Assembly: GCF_900113875.1 (NCBI RefSeq)
Contig: NZ_FORA01000003.1
Coordinates: 62,001 to 126,000 of the forward strand
Direction of reading: 5' to 3'
DNA length: 64,000 bases
Origin: Jannaschia pohangensis
Lineage (GTDB): Bacteria > Pseudomonadota > Alphaproteobacteria > Rhodobacterales > Rhodobacteraceae
The first letter of the stretch is position 1, and every line of letters starts with the position of its first letter. The notes under the pieces are model-generated. The model was not told the DNA's origin. It ran no database searches and worked only from the letters and a program-made list of their open reading frames with translations. The translations under genes were made by a program, and so were the position numbers. Below, one piece after another: positions 1 through 8,995 of the stretch.

Positions 1-174
1 CGCGCCCCAAGGGCCGACCACGTTCGGGCCGCGCCGCATCTGGACCGCAGCCCAGATCTTTCGGTCCCCATAGACGAGGAACAGCAGCGAGATCATCACG
101 AAGGCGACGACGGCAAGCGTCTGCGCCAGGATGATCAGAGCGATACCGGGTCCAGTAAGAAAGAATTCGCCCAT
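1..174 (-). CDS. nuoH: NADH-quinone oxidoreductase subunit H (5' part only)
   Basis: Only the first 58 codons lie in the window; the gene runs off the left edge. The start ATG is at 174. The N-terminus has one long hydrophobic helix (about residues 10-36) followed by the sequence [20 protein letters not shown], typical of NuoH/ND1, the membrane subunit at the junction of the peripheral and membrane arms of complex I where quinone enters. It follows the upstream lipoprotein gene by 9 bases and belongs to the nuo operon. The identification is firm; nothing can be said about the rest of the protein. Confidence 0.93.
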   Translation of the reverse strand, partial: MGEFFLTGPGIALIILAQTLAVVAFVMISLLFLVYGDRKIWAAVQMRRGPNVVGPWGA

Positions 175-183
175 TTCACGTCC

Positions 184-573
184 TCATACGGTCGGGATGC
201 CCCGTGCGCCGCAGTCCTCGACCGCGACTTCGGCATCGATCGTTCTCAGCCCCCGGGGGATCGCTGACGACACGGTGTAAACCGCATCTCCACGCCAAAG
301 GCCACCCTCATTGTCCACTTGCGTGCGCACTTGTCGCGCGAAGCCGAAGCCCCGGATCAGGGCATATTGCGCGGCCACGCATTGCGCATAGTCGAGCACA
401 TCCTGGCCGTCGCGCGCGCCTCTCATCGTGACGATGAAATTCACGAGGTCGCCCTCCAGAAGCCGCGTCTCGGCCCCCTGATAGTCGGGGCGAAAGACGT
501 CCACGCGCGGCACCTCCGCCGTCTGGCAAGCCGTCAGGGCCAGCACGGCGACCCCCGCCGCCACGCGACGCAT
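184..573 (-). CDS. small lipoprotein embedded in nuo operon
   Basis: A 129-residue protein with a signal peptide ending in a lipobox (LTAC, cysteine near residue 16), so an outer- or inner-membrane lipoprotein is predicted. The rest is soluble, with two further cysteines and no recognised domain. The ATG at 573 is chosen over a GTG at 576 because GGAG lies 5 bases before the ATG; both overlap or abut the nuoG stop (TAG, 578-576), so translation is probably coupled to nuoG. It sits between nuoG and nuoH. Function unknown; a role with complex I is suggested only by position. Confidence 0.8.
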   Translation of the reverse strand: MRRVAAGVAVLALTACQTAEVPRVDVFRPDYQGAETRLLEGDLVNFIVTMRGARDGQDVLDYAQCVAAQYALIRGFGFARQVRTQVDNEGGLWRGDAVYTVSSAIPRGLRTIDAEVAVEDCGARGIPTV

Positions 574-575
574 CA

Positions 576-2594
576 CTACTCCGCGGCGATCGGCTGCGCG
601 GCGCGCGCCTTGGCCAGCGCCGACAGCTCTGCCATCAACTGGCTGGCACGGGCGACCGGGTTGGTCAGGTAGAAATCGCGCAGCGAGGTGCCGAAATCGC
701 CGTCCGCCAGTTTGGGCAGGCCGGACATCGGGGCCGCTTCGTTGACCGCAACCTGATCGATCTCGGCCAGCTGCGGGGCCGCTTCGACCAAGGCACGGCG
801 CAATTGCGCGATGCTGTCGAACGGCAGCTGCTGACCCACCTCTGCCGAGAGCGCGCGCAGGACGGCCCAGTTCTCCTTGGCCTCGCCCGGGGCGAAACTG
901 GCCCGCAGCGCAAGTTGGGGGCGGCCCTCCAGGTTGACGAACAGGCCCTGCTCCTCGGTCCAGGCGGCACCCGGCAGGATGACGTCGGCGCGGTGCGCGC
1001 CCCGGTCGCCGTGGCTACCCTGATAGATCACGAAGGGCCCGGCGGGGATCTCGACCTCGTCCGCACCCAGGTTATAGATCACGTCGGCCTTCAGCGCCGC
1101 GTCGATACCGCCCTCGGTGTGGCATCCGGCGTCCATCGCACCGACACGCGCGGCGGCTGTGTGCAGGATCAGGAGGCCCGATTTGGAATTCTCCGCGATC
1201 TGACGGGCATGGGCAAAGACCTCGGCCCCGTCGTCGCCGGTCAGCGCGGCCATGCCGACGATAACGAGCGATGGCGCGGCCTGCGTCTCGTCGCTGATGG
1301 ACTGGCCCGCGACCTTGGCGAGCGCGGCGCGCCCGGTGCCGACATGGGCATAATCGAAGGTCAGATCGACCTTTTCGCCGACCAGGCCGACATTCGCCCC
1401 GCGCAGCCACGCCTTGCGCAGGCGGGCGTTCAGAACCGGGGCCTCGACCGACGGATCGGTGCCGATCAGCATGATGTGGTCGGCGGTGTCGATATCCTCG
1501 ATCGCCGCCGTCCCGGCATAGGATGCCCGGTCGGTGCCCAGCTTGGCCCCGTCGGTGCGGCATTCGGTGACGCCGCCCATCTTGTCCATCAGGGACCGCA
1601 AGGCAAAGGCGGCTTCGGTCGGGACCAGGTCGCCGACGATGCCCGCGACCGACTTGTCCCGCATCGCAGTCGCGGCGGCGGCCAGCGCCTCGGGCCAGGT
1701 GGCGGGCGTCAGCTTTCCGTCGACACGGATATAGGGCTTGTCCAGACGCTGACGGCGCAGACCGTCCCAGACGAAACGCGTCTTGTCGGAAATCCACTCT
1801 TCGTTGGTGCCGTCGTGGTTGCGCGGCAGGATGCGCATCACTTCGCGACCCTTCGTGTCGACCCGGATCGACGCGCCAAGTGCGTCCATCACATCCACGG
1901 TTTCCGTCTTGGTCAGCTCCCAAGGGCGGGCGGTGAAGGCATAGGGCTTGGAGACCAGCGCGCCCACGGGGCACAGGTCGATGATGTTGCCCTGCATGTT
2001 GGATTTCAGCGTCTCGCCCAGGTAGGACGTGATCTCGCTGTCTTCACCCCGGCCGGTCTGGCCCATCTGGGTGATGCCCGCGACTTCGGTGGTGAAGCGC
2101 ACGCAGCGGGTGCAGGAGATGCAGCGCGTCATATGCGTCTCGACCAGCGGCCCCAGGTCCAGATCGACGGCAGCGCGCTTGGGTTCGCGGAAACGGGAGA
2201 AGTCGACGCCGTAAGCCATCGCCTGATCCTGAAGGTCGCATTCGCCGCCCTGATCGCAGATCGGGCAATCCAGCGGATGGTTGATGAGCAGGAACTCCAT
2301 CACCCCCTCGCGGGCCTTCTTGACCATCGGGCTGTTGGTGCGGACCTGCGGCGGCTCGCCGTCCTTGCCGGGGCGCAGATCCTTGACCTGCATCGCGCAG
2401 GAGGCGGCGGGTTTGGGCGGGCCGCCCACGACCTCGACCAGGCACATGCGGCAGTTGCCCGCGATGGTCAGACGCTCGTGATAGCAGAAACGGGGGATTT
2501 CCACGCCGGCCTGCTCGCAGGCCTGGATCAGGGTCATCTCTCCGGGGACGTCGATTTCGGTCCCGTCGATCACGATTTTCTTGAGGTCGGCCAT
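576..2594 (-). CDS. nuoG: NADH-quinone oxidoreductase subunit G
   Basis: Complex I peripheral-arm subunit (75-kDa homologue, 672 residues) that carries iron-sulfur clusters from the NADH module towards quinone. Visible ligands: a [2Fe-2S] set C37, C48, C51, C66; a [4Fe-4S] set H106, C110, C113, C119; and a second [4Fe-4S] set C158, C161, C164 with C208. The C-terminal half is the degenerate molybdopterin-oxidoreductase-like region. The frame is open upstream to 2966, but the start at 2594 ([10 protein letters not shown]) matches the family and the upstream codons do not resemble NuoG. It follows a DUF5333-like gene and precedes a lipoprotein gene and nuoH. Confidence 0.97.
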   Translation of the reverse strand: MADLKKIVIDGTEIDVPGEMTLIQACEQAGVEIPRFCYHERLTIAGNCRMCLVEVVGGPPKPAASCAMQVKDLRPGKDGEPPQVRTNSPMVKKAREGVMEFLLINHPLDCPICDQGGECDLQDQAMAYGVDFSRFREPKRAAVDLDLGPLVETHMTRCISCTRCVRFTTEVAGITQMGQTGRGEDSEITSYLGETLKSNMQGNIIDLCPVGALVSKPYAFTARPWELTKTETVDVMDALGASIRVDTKGREVMRILPRNHDGTNEEWISDKTRFVWDGLRRQRLDKPYIRVDGKLTPATWPEALAAAATAMRDKSVAGIVGDLVPTEAAFALRSLMDKMGGVTECRTDGAKLGTDRASYAGTAAIEDIDTADHIMLIGTDPSVEAPVLNARLRKAWLRGANVGLVGEKVDLTFDYAHVGTGRAALAKVAGQSISDETQAAPSLVIVGMAALTGDDGAEVFAHARQIAENSKSGLLILHTAAARVGAMDAGCHTEGGIDAALKADVIYNLGADEVEIPAGPFVIYQGSHGDRGAHRADVILPGAAWTEEQGLFVNLEGRPQLALRASFAPGEAKENWAVLRALSAEVGQQLPFDSIAQLRRALVEAAPQLAEIDQVAVNEAAPMSGLPKLADGDFGTSLRDFYLTNPVARASQLMAELSALAKARAAQPIAAE

Positions 2595-2701
2595 GGGGTC
2601 GCTCCGGTCTAAGCGCGTTTGGCCGGGTTCTAGCCCGACCGATCCCGGGTGACCAGTGGGGGAAAGGCCGCAGGCGGGCGTTTCTGGCGCCCGCCCCCGG
2701 T

Positions 2702-3124
2702 TCATTTCTCGTACATCAGCCGCCCGATGGTCGACCCGGCGGCGATTTCCCGCTGTGCCAGTCGGCAAATGCTGGCCGGGTCGCCGGCCGAGGCCCCCTG
2801 CTGCGACAGCCAGCGGCGGGCCTCGGCCTTCACCCGGTCCTTTTCGGCGTCGTCGTCCACGTAGGCGCGGATCTCGCCGACCGAATAGCCAAGTGTCCGC
2901 GCCCGGCTGACCAGCGAATTGAGCATAAGGAGCGACCGCGCCCGCCGCTCGCCGATGGCGGGGCAATTGTCGCGGATCAGATCGCCGATGGCGGCAACCA
3001 GCACGCCGTTGGAAATCTGCGGATCGGCCCGCAGCGCATCATAGCGGTCGGCAGCGGCCGCCTGCCCAAGCGTCATGGCAAGGGCAAAGGCGGCGGCGGT
3101 GGCCAGGGAAAGGCGGTTCGTCAT
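2702..3124 (-). CDS. exported small protein, DUF5333-type (paralogue 1)
   Basis: A 140-residue protein with a Sec signal peptide (hydrophobic core about residues 7-23, cleavage near AAAA-DRY). The mature part holds two cysteines and ends with the motif [15 protein letters not shown]. The same C-terminal motif occurs in the proteins at 3948-4343 and 4836-5279, so these are three paralogues in one operon. It lies immediately upstream of nuoG. The family looks like DUF5333 of Rhodobacteraceae, from memory. Function unknown; periplasmic location is predicted. The start at 3124 is chosen because the signal peptide begins there; the frame is open to 3211. Confidence 0.8.
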   Translation of the reverse strand: MTNRLSLATAAAFALAMTLGQAAAADRYDALRADPQISNGVLVAAIGDLIRDNCPAIGERRARSLLMLNSLVSRARTLGYSVGEIRAYVDDDAEKDRVKAEARRWLSQQGASAGDPASICRLAQREIAAGSTIGRLMYEK

Positions 3125-3217
3125 CGGGACCTCGGCGGGTTGTTCGTTGCCCCAAACCTTGGCCCGATCCGCGCGATATTCAATATCGGCGCCGCTGTCA
3201 GGCGATGTCACGCCGTC

Positions 3218-3565
3218 TCAGGCGCCGCATTCCCCACCCCGCCAGCGGTTGCCGTCCCAGCCCAGGTTCGTCGGCGGGGCCAATGGCGCGCAATAGGCAG
3301 TATAGGCGGACAGGACGGCATCCCGCGCCGAAAACGGCGGATATTGCCCGTTCTTCCAGGTCACGACGCGGCTGCCGGGAACGCAGATCGGTTCGGCCAC
3401 AACGACCAGCCGCCCCATCGCATCGATTTCCGTGATCGGGTCGGACGGCAGGCAATCGGCCTCGTCCCGAAAGAACGTGAACGTGCCATCGGGCGTCTCG
3501 ACCGTCTGGCCGGAAACCACACATCCGGCCAGAAGCGCGCCCACGGCGATCAACGGGTGACGCAT
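3218..3565 (-). CDS. small lipoprotein of unknown function in nuo cluster
   Basis: A 115-residue protein whose N-terminus (MRHPLIAVGALLAGCVV) is a lipoprotein signal with lipobox cysteine near residue 15. The mature part has three more cysteines, at DCLP, ICVP and YCAP, and a terminal ECGA, a pattern suggesting disulfide bonding in the periplasm. Its start overlaps the end of the preceding gene (3550-3951) by 16 bases. No domain is recognised. It is one of a run of exported proteins between nuoF and nuoG. Confidence 0.72.
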   Translation of the reverse strand: MRHPLIAVGALLAGCVVSGQTVETPDGTFTFFRDEADCLPSDPITEIDAMGRLVVVAEPICVPGSRVVTWKNGQYPPFSARDAVLSAYTAYCAPLAPPTNLGWDGNRWRGGECGA

Positions 3566-3951
3566 CGTCCTGCCAGGATCAGCGCGCCCGACTCGTCCGG
3601 CGTCACCTCTTCGATGGGCCGATCGGGGCCGATGGACCATTCGATCTCGGAGCCGCCAAAATTGCGCAGGCAGTATTCCACTGCTTCCACGCGCCCGGCT
3701 TCGAGGGCTGCGGTCACATTGCGCGACGCGCCCCGGGTCGCCGTGGTAAAGCTGCGGCGATCCTCGCTGTCCTTGCTCAGGCGCGTGCGGAACCGGATGC
3801 CGTCCACTTCGCTGGCCGAGCCGCGAATGCCGCCCCCGCCGCTGAAGGGGCCCGACCCGCCCGAGAAACCGGAGGCGCCGGACGACAGGCTGTCGAAGGC
3901 ACCGCATCCCGAAACGCCCAGCCCCAGGGCCAACATCAGTGCAAATCTCAT
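3550..3951 (-). CDS. glycine/serine-rich lipoprotein in nuo cluster
   Basis: A 133-residue protein with an N-terminal lipoprotein signal (lipobox VSGC, cysteine near residue 16). A Gly/Ser-rich linker (about residues 20-48) leads to a small soluble domain with two cysteines (YCLRNFGG and GRCVTR). The ATG overlaps the stop of the preceding gene in an ATGA arrangement, so translational coupling is likely. No family is recognised; the linker-plus-small-domain design is that of an anchored periplasmic protein. Confidence 0.72.
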   Translation of the reverse strand: MRFALMLALGLGVSGCGAFDSLSSGASGFSGGSGPFSGGGGIRGSASEVDGIRFRTRLSKDSEDRRSFTTATRGASRNVTAALEAGRVEAVEYCLRNFGGSEIEWSIGPDRPIEEVTPDESGALILAGRCVTR

Positions 3952-4343
3952 TCCCCGACCTCCAGTAGCAGGGCCCCGATCCCGGTGCCCTCCTCTATCT
4001 CGCGCGCGGCGGCGGCGCAGACAAGGTCTTCGGTCGCACCATCCGCCAGACCGTGTTTCGAAAGAAACGCATCCTGAAGCGCGCCGATGGCATCCGACGG
4101 GTCGGCCATGCGGGTGACCAGGTTCTCGGGCGTGAAGCCGTCCTGCTCCAACTGGTCCAGCACGATCTCCGAGGCGCGCGACATCGCGCCGGGGTTGATC
4201 GAGATGGTGGCGCAATTGACCGCCAGGATCTGCGCCGTCGAGGTTTCCATCGCCGAGGTCACGAAATAATCGGGCGGCGGCACCTGATCCTGGGCCAACG
4301 CGGGGCTGGCGACACAGGCCAGGGCGATCAGCCCGCGCCTCAT
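3948..4343 (-). CDS. exported small protein, DUF5333-like (paralogue 2)
   Basis: A 131-residue protein with a Sec signal peptide (cleavage near ALA-QDQ). The C-terminus carries the motif C-A-A-A-A-R-E-I-E-E-G-T-G-I-G shared with the neighbours at 2702-3124 and 4836-5279, which marks it as a paralogue. A second cysteine sits at VNCATI. Start and stop both overlap neighbouring genes as ATGA junctions. Predicted periplasmic; function unknown. Confidence 0.75.
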   Translation of the reverse strand: MRRGLIALACVASPALAQDQVPPPDYFVTSAMETSTAQILAVNCATISINPGAMSRASEIVLDQLEQDGFTPENLVTRMADPSDAIGALQDAFLSKHGLADGATEDLVCAAAAREIEEGTGIGALLLEVGE

Positions 4344-4807
4344 GCGATGGCCCCGATCAGGGCGAGAACCGCCAAGCCGATGCAGCAGAGCGTCCCGATC
4401 AGCCAGAAGGCCGACCGCAGCGGCTGAATTTCGGTGCCGATATGGACCACGGCCATCGCGACCCGCGCGGCCAGAAACACCGACGCAAAGAGATTGACCC
4501 AGAATGGTGCCGCCCCCACCAGCACGGCGGCCACGGCGGCGGCGATGAATGGACCCGCCGTCTCGATCGCGTTCATGAAGGCCCGGCTGCGGCGATAGTA
4601 TGGGTCGGAATAGTCGCGCACCGGATGCCCCGACTCGGTGCTGGCGCGCGGTTTGCCCGCCGCCGACAGGATCAGAAGCACGATCATCAGAAGGGCCCAC
4701 CCCGCCAAGGCGGCGAAGGTGTGGGAATAGGCATCATAGGGGCGAGGGACGTCTTGCGCCATGGCGGGGCCTGCCACCAGAAGCGCCGGAAGGGTCCATT
4801 TCAGCAT
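4340..4807 (-). CDS. MAPEG-family membrane protein
   Basis: A 155-residue integral membrane protein with about four hydrophobic helices. The segment RAFMNAIETAGPFIAAA (about residues 75-91) and the following NLFASVFLAARVAMAVVHIG match the MAPEG pattern (membrane-associated proteins in eicosanoid and glutathione metabolism). Bacterial members have no settled substrate. It begins with a signal-like hydrophobic stretch. It overlaps the next gene by four bases (ATGA) and lies inside the run of small genes between nuoF and nuoG. A real link to complex I is unproven. Confidence 0.78.
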   Translation of the reverse strand: MLKWTLPALLVAGPAMAQDVPRPYDAYSHTFAALAGWALLMIVLLILSAAGKPRASTESGHPVRDYSDPYYRRSRAFMNAIETAGPFIAAAVAAVLVGAAPFWVNLFASVFLAARVAMAVVHIGTEIQPLRSAFWLIGTLCCIGLAVLALIGAIA

Positions 4808-4835
4808 GTCGTCTCTTTCATCGTGCGTGTCGGGT

Positions 4836-5279
4836 TCAGGCCGGGGCCAACAGGTTGCCCACGAGGCTGCCTTCGGTGATTTCACGCCGGGCGAGACTGC
4901 ACAATGCCTCCGTATCCGAAAGCCGGACGTCCCGCTCCGCAAGGTAGTCGATCACGCCCGCGCCCACGGCCTCCGATCCGCTGGCGCGCAGCCGTTCGGC
5001 GGCGGCGGTGATCTGTCTCTGGGAGTAGCCCTGCGCTCGCATCGCTGCGAAGAACGTGTCGATCGTCTGCTCTTCCGGCACCTTGCGCCGAATGCCGGCC
5101 GCCGCGCATTCCTTGACCATGATGTCCGAGATCGCGAGGTTCGTGGTGAAACCCACCGTCGCCGTATCGAGCGCCGCGATGTCCGATTGCGTCAGGATCG
5201 GTTCGGCCTCTGGCGTCGGCTGACACGCCACCAGACCGACAAACAAAACCCCGGCTGATGCCAAACGCAAGAAACCCAT
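4836..5279 (-). CDS. lipoprotein, DUF5333-like (paralogue 3)
   Basis: A 147-residue protein with a lipoprotein signal peptide (LVAC, cysteine near residue 19). It ends with C-S-L-A-R-R-E-I-T-E-G-S-L-V-G, the same motif as the proteins at 2702-3124 and 3948-4343. Unlike paralogues 1 and 2 it is lipid-anchored. It is the first small gene after nuoF, separated from it by 85 bases. Function unknown. Confidence 0.75.
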   Translation of the reverse strand: MGFLRLASAGVLFVGLVACQPTPEAEPILTQSDIAALDTATVGFTTNLAISDIMVKECAAAGIRRKVPEEQTIDTFFAAMRAQGYSQRQITAAAERLRASGSEAVGAGVIDYLAERDVRLSDTEALCSLARREITEGSLVGNLLAPA

Positions 5280-5364
5280 CGAAGAAGTCCTTTCAGATCA
5301 AAGGTGTCACTGTTCCTTGACCATAGGACTGCCCTGCGGGGGGATGCAAAGCGAAATGCCGGGA

Positions 5365-6657
5365 TTATTCGGCGGCCACCGCCGGGCGCGGGGTCCGCTT
5401 GTGCTTGATGCGGTCCTCGATCTCGTCGCGGAAATGCCGGATCAGGCCCTGAATGGGCCAGGCCGCCGCATCGCCGAGGGCGCAGATCGTATGACCCTCG
5501 ACCTGCTTGGTCACGTCGAGCAGCATGTCGATCTCCTCGACCTCCGCCTCGCCCTTCACCAGCCGGTCCATGACGCGCATCATCCAGCCGGTGCCCTCGC
5601 GGCAGGGCGTGCACTGGCCGCAGCTTTCGTGCTTGTAGAAGGCCGACAGCCGCCAGATCGCCTTGATGATGTCGGTGGAATTATCCATCACGATGACCGC
5701 CGCCGTGCCCAGACCCGACCGCTGCTCGCGCAGATAGTCGAAATCCATGATGGCATTGCGCATGTCCTTGCCGGGGATCATCGGCACCGACGATCCGCCG
5801 GGGATCACCGCCTTGAGATTGTCCCACCCGCCGCGAATGCCGCCGCAATGCGTCTCGATCAGCTCCTCGAAGCTGATGGACATGGCCTCCTCGACGACAC
5901 AGGGGCGATTCACATGACCTGAAATCGCGAACAGCTTGGTGCCCGCGTTGTTGGGACGCCCGAAGCCCGCGAACCACTCGGCCCCGCGCCGCAGGATGGT
6001 GGGGACGACGGCGATGGACTCGACGTTGTTGACCGTGGTGGGGCAGCCATAAAGGCCCGCGCCGGCCGGGAACGGCGGCTTCATGCGCGGCATGCCCTTC
6101 TTGCCCTCGAGGCTTTCCAGAAGGGCGGTTTCCTCGCCACAGATATAGGCCCCTGCGCCGTGGTGCAGATAGAGGTCGAACTTCCAGCCCGACCCGCAGG
6201 CGTTCTTGCCGATCAGGCCCGCGTCATAGGCCTCGTCGATGGCGGCCTGCAGCGCCTCTTTCTCGCGGATGTATTCGCCGCGGATATAGATATAGCAGGC
6301 ATGCGCGTTCATCGCGAAGGACGCGATCAGCGCCCCCTCGATCAGGGTATGGGGATCATGGCGCATGATTTCCCGGTCCTTGCAGGTGCCGGGCTCGGAT
6401 TCGTCGGCGTTGATGACCAGATAGGCGGGCCGACCGTCGCTCTCCTTGGGCATGAACGACCACTTGAGACCCGTGGGGAAGCCCGCGCCGCCGCGACCGC
6501 GCAGACCGCTGGCCTTCATGATCTCGACGATCTTGTCGCGGCCCAGACCGATCAGGTCCTTGGTGCCGTCCCAATGGCCCCGCGACTGCGCGCCCTTCAG
6601 GCTGCGGTCGGCCATGCCGTAGATGTTGGTAAAGATCCGGTCCTGATCTTGCAGCAT
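5365..6657 (-). CDS. nuoF: NADH-quinone oxidoreductase subunit F
   Basis: The 51-kDa subunit of complex I (430 residues), where NADH binds and passes electrons to FMN. The glycine-rich [10 protein letters not shown] is at about residues 54-63. The C-terminal [4Fe-4S] ligands lie in [10 protein letters not shown] and HTICALG. Length and start ([14 protein letters not shown]) match the family. It follows a small two-helix membrane protein by four bases and precedes the run of small exported proteins. Confidence 0.97.
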   Translation of the reverse strand: MLQDQDRIFTNIYGMADRSLKGAQSRGHWDGTKDLIGLGRDKIVEIMKASGLRGRGGAGFPTGLKWSFMPKESDGRPAYLVINADESEPGTCKDREIMRHDPHTLIEGALIASFAMNAHACYIYIRGEYIREKEALQAAIDEAYDAGLIGKNACGSGWKFDLYLHHGAGAYICGEETALLESLEGKKGMPRMKPPFPAGAGLYGCPTTVNNVESIAVVPTILRRGAEWFAGFGRPNNAGTKLFAISGHVNRPCVVEEAMSISFEELIETHCGGIRGGWDNLKAVIPGGSSVPMIPGKDMRNAIMDFDYLREQRSGLGTAAVIVMDNSTDIIKAIWRLSAFYKHESCGQCTPCREGTGWMMRVMDRLVKGEAEVEEIDMLLDVTKQVEGHTICALGDAAAWPIQGLIRHFRDEIEDRIKHKRTPRPAVAAE

Positions 6658-6661
6658 GTCG

Positions 6662-6889
6662 TCACTCCTTGGTCTGGCGCAGCCGCCAGATCATCACGGT
6701 CTCATAGATTGCATAGGCCATCCCGACCAATGCGATCGAATCCCCCAGGCCCATCACGCGGCGCGACAGGTCGAATTGCGCGCCCAGGAACTGCAAAAGC
6801 CCCCATCCCGCGAACAACCCGAGGATCAGAAGGGCCACGCGGCCCGATCGCTTGGCGATCTCGATATCAAGGTCAGAGGGCCCGGTCAT
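6662..6889 (-). CDS. two-helix membrane protein, DUF5337-type
   Basis: A 75-residue protein with two predicted transmembrane helices (about residues 17-36 and 47-66) and a polar N-terminus. Its placement directly upstream of nuoF (four bases) and its size fit the DUF5337 family that I associate with Rhodobacteraceae nuo clusters. The topology resembles a two-transmembrane ATP synthase protein I/AtpZ fold, but I see no diagnostic residue. Function unknown; an assembly or accessory role is conjecture. Confidence 0.75.
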   Translation of the reverse strand: MTGPSDLDIEIAKRSGRVALLILGLFAGWGLLQFLGAQFDLSRRVMGLGDSIALVGMAYAIYETVMIWRLRQTKE

Positions 6890-6950
6890 ATTGGGCCCTC
6901 TTCAACAGGTCCGGCAGGTCGGCGTCAAGCGGCGGCGATGCCGCAGCGGG

Positions 6951-7637
6951 TCAGTAGACGTCGCCCTTGTCGACCTTCTTGGAGAACTCCGTCTCGCCGC
7001 CTTCGGCCAGCAGTTTCGCCTGGCTCACCCATTCGTCACGGCTGACCCGGCCCTTGAACCCTTCCAGGTTGTCATCGACCCAAGCAACTTCGGCGGGCGT
7101 CCAGGCGGCGATCTGGTCGAAATGCCAGAACCCCAGCTTGTTGCACATCTCTTCCATCTTGGGGCCGACGCCCTTGATCTTCTTGAGATCGTCGCCCTTG
7201 CCACCACGCGGCTTGTCGAGCGTGGCGGGCTTGGTGCCCGGGCCATCGGTTGTGGCAGCGGCGGGTGCGGCCACAGGCGCGGCAGGCTTGGGTGCGGGGG
7301 CCTCGGGTTCCGCCACCGGTGCGGCGGCTGCGGGGGCAGCGGCGGCCACAGGGGCGGCTGCGGGCTTGGGCGCCACGGCAGCGGGTGCGGGTGTCCGGGA
7401 CTGTGCCGCCGTTGGCGCGGGCTTCACCTGGTTCAGCGGCGGCAACGGGCGACCCACCGTCAGCGTCAGCAGGATCCCGAGGACGAGAAACGCGACACCC
7501 CCGCCAAATAGGGCTTGCATCACCGTCCAGTCGGCGACCGACAGCAGCATTGCGAAAATGACGATCCCGGCCAGCAGGGCCACGCCCCAGCAGGTTGCCG
7601 CAGTATCCAGTCCGGTCGAGCGGTTCTGGTTGTCCAT
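6951..7637 (-). CDS. membrane-anchored protein with NuoE-like C-terminal helix-hairpin-helix domain
   Basis: A 228-residue protein: two hydrophobic helices (about residues 15-62), a long Ala/Pro-rich linker (about 70-140), then a C-terminal domain of 90 residues containing LKKIKGVGPKMEEMCNKLGF, which has the look of a helix-hairpin-helix motif. The terminal 90 residues match the last 90 of NuoE at about 67 positions by hand count, so the two arose by duplication. It lies directly downstream of nuoE (32 bases). Because it is anchored to the membrane, it could bring the shared domain next to the membrane arm; that is speculation. Confidence 0.8.
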   Translation of the reverse strand: MDNQNRSTGLDTAATCWGVALLAGIVIFAMLLSVADWTVMQALFGGGVAFLVLGILLTLTVGRPLPPLNQVKPAPTAAQSRTPAPAAVAPKPAAAPVAAAAPAAAAPVAEPEAPAPKPAAPVAAPAAATTDGPGTKPATLDKPRGGKGDDLKKIKGVGPKMEEMCNKLGFWHFDQIAAWTPAEVAWVDDNLEGFKGRVSRDEWVSQAKLLAEGGETEFSKKVDKGDVY

Positions 7638-7669
7638 GTATCAACTCCCCAAGTGGTGGGGCGTCGACA

Positions 7670-8929
7670 TCAGTAGACATCCCCTTTCGTCACACGCGCA
7701 GAAAACTCGGTTTCTTCGCCCTTGGCCAGCAGTTTAGCCTGTTTGACCCATTCGTCACGCGTCACGCGTCCCTTGAAGCCTTCAAGGTTGGAATCCACCC
7801 AGGCGATTTCGTCGGGGGACCAGTTCGCGATCTGCTCGAAATGCCAGAAGCCAAGGGAATTACACAGCTTTTCCAGCTTCGGACCTATGCCCTTGATCTG
7901 TTTGAGGTCGTCGGCCTTGCCACCCTGCGGCGCGTCGAGACCCGCCGGTTTCACCCCCTCGGAGGCGGCTGCGGGCGATTCGGTCGGGGCCTTGATGGCG
8001 GGAGATGCCTTGGGCGCGGGCGCAACCGTGCCCTCGTCCGGGGTGCCCTTGGCCTTGGCATCGCTGCCGCGCACGTTGGCCTTGCCGTCGCTCGCGTCGC
8101 CGCGCTTGCGGTTCGCGTCCGACTGTCCGGCGACCTTGCCGCCCTGCTTGCCGTCCGGTCCCTCGGGCGGCATCAGCGGGTCACGGGCGGCGACCTTCGG
8201 GTCCGGGTCCGCCTGATTGGCGCGGCCCCAGGGGGCCACCAGCGGCACCTCGGTCCCGTCGATGCGCTTGATCGTGTCCCCGATGTCGGTGGCCAACGTC
8301 ACGCTCGCGTTCTGCTTATGGTTCATGTTCGCCGCCGCATCCAGAAGCGCGGTCGCCCCGCCCAGAGGTTCGGACGTGAAACGCCCGTTCTGCGGCCCCG
8401 GCGTCGGCACCTTGCCCGCGCGGAATTCGTCCAGCATCTCGCTGAACCGCTCGGCGGTCAGGTCTTCGTAGTAATCCTTGCCGATCTGGGCCATCGGCGC
8501 GTTGGCGCAGGCACCAAGGCACTCGACCTCTTCCCAGGACAGCTGGCCATCTTCGGAAATCTCATGGGGCCGCCTGGCGATCTTTTCCTTGCAGACAGCG
8601 ACGAGGTCTTCGGCCCCGCAGATCATGCAGGACGTCGTGCCGCAAATCTGGATATGAGCGGTCTTCCCCACGGGTTGAAGCTGGAACATGAAGTAGAACG
8701 TCGCCACCTCCAGCGCCCGGATATAGGCGAGGCCCAGCATTTCCGCGACATGCTCGATGGCGGGCCGCGTCAACCACCCCTCCTGCTCCTGCGCGCGCCA
8801 GAGCAGCGGAATGATCGCGCTGGCCTGCCGACCTTCGGGATACTTCGTGATCTGCGCCTCGGCCCAGGCCTGGTTGGCGGGCGTGAAGGCGAAGGTCTCG
8901 GGTTGGTCTTTGTGCAGTCGGCGGAGCAT
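7670..8929 (-). CDS. nuoE: NADH-quinone oxidoreductase subunit E with long C-terminal extension
   Basis: The first about 180 residues are the thioredoxin-fold 24-kDa subunit of complex I with [2Fe-2S] ligands C96, C101, C137 and C141. The protein is 419 residues, roughly twice the usual bacterial NuoE. The extra part is a low-complexity charged linker (about residues 230-325) and a terminal 90-residue domain with the helix-hairpin-helix-like [11 protein letters not shown]. The same domain is repeated in the next gene (6951-7637). The start [10 protein letters not shown] at 8929 fits the family; the frame is open slightly further upstream. Confidence 0.95.
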   Translation of the reverse strand: MLRRLHKDQPETFAFTPANQAWAEAQITKYPEGRQASAIIPLLWRAQEQEGWLTRPAIEHVAEMLGLAYIRALEVATFYFMFQLQPVGKTAHIQICGTTSCMICGAEDLVAVCKEKIARRPHEISEDGQLSWEEVECLGACANAPMAQIGKDYYEDLTAERFSEMLDEFRAGKVPTPGPQNGRFTSEPLGGATALLDAAANMNHKQNASVTLATDIGDTIKRIDGTEVPLVAPWGRANQADPDPKVAARDPLMPPEGPDGKQGGKVAGQSDANRKRGDASDGKANVRGSDAKAKGTPDEGTVAPAPKASPAIKAPTESPAAASEGVKPAGLDAPQGGKADDLKQIKGIGPKLEKLCNSLGFWHFEQIANWSPDEIAWVDSNLEGFKGRVTRDEWVKQAKLLAKGEETEFSARVTKGDVY

Positions 8930-8995
8930 GTCGTCTCGTCCTTCGATCGGCGGCGGGGTCAAGGCCCGACCGCTGCGTCTGTCTTTCTTGCCGCC

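Noticed and set aside
804-2612. A 602-codon plus-strand frame opposite nuoG
   Set aside because: Shadow frame; nuoG has all cluster ligands on the minus strand.
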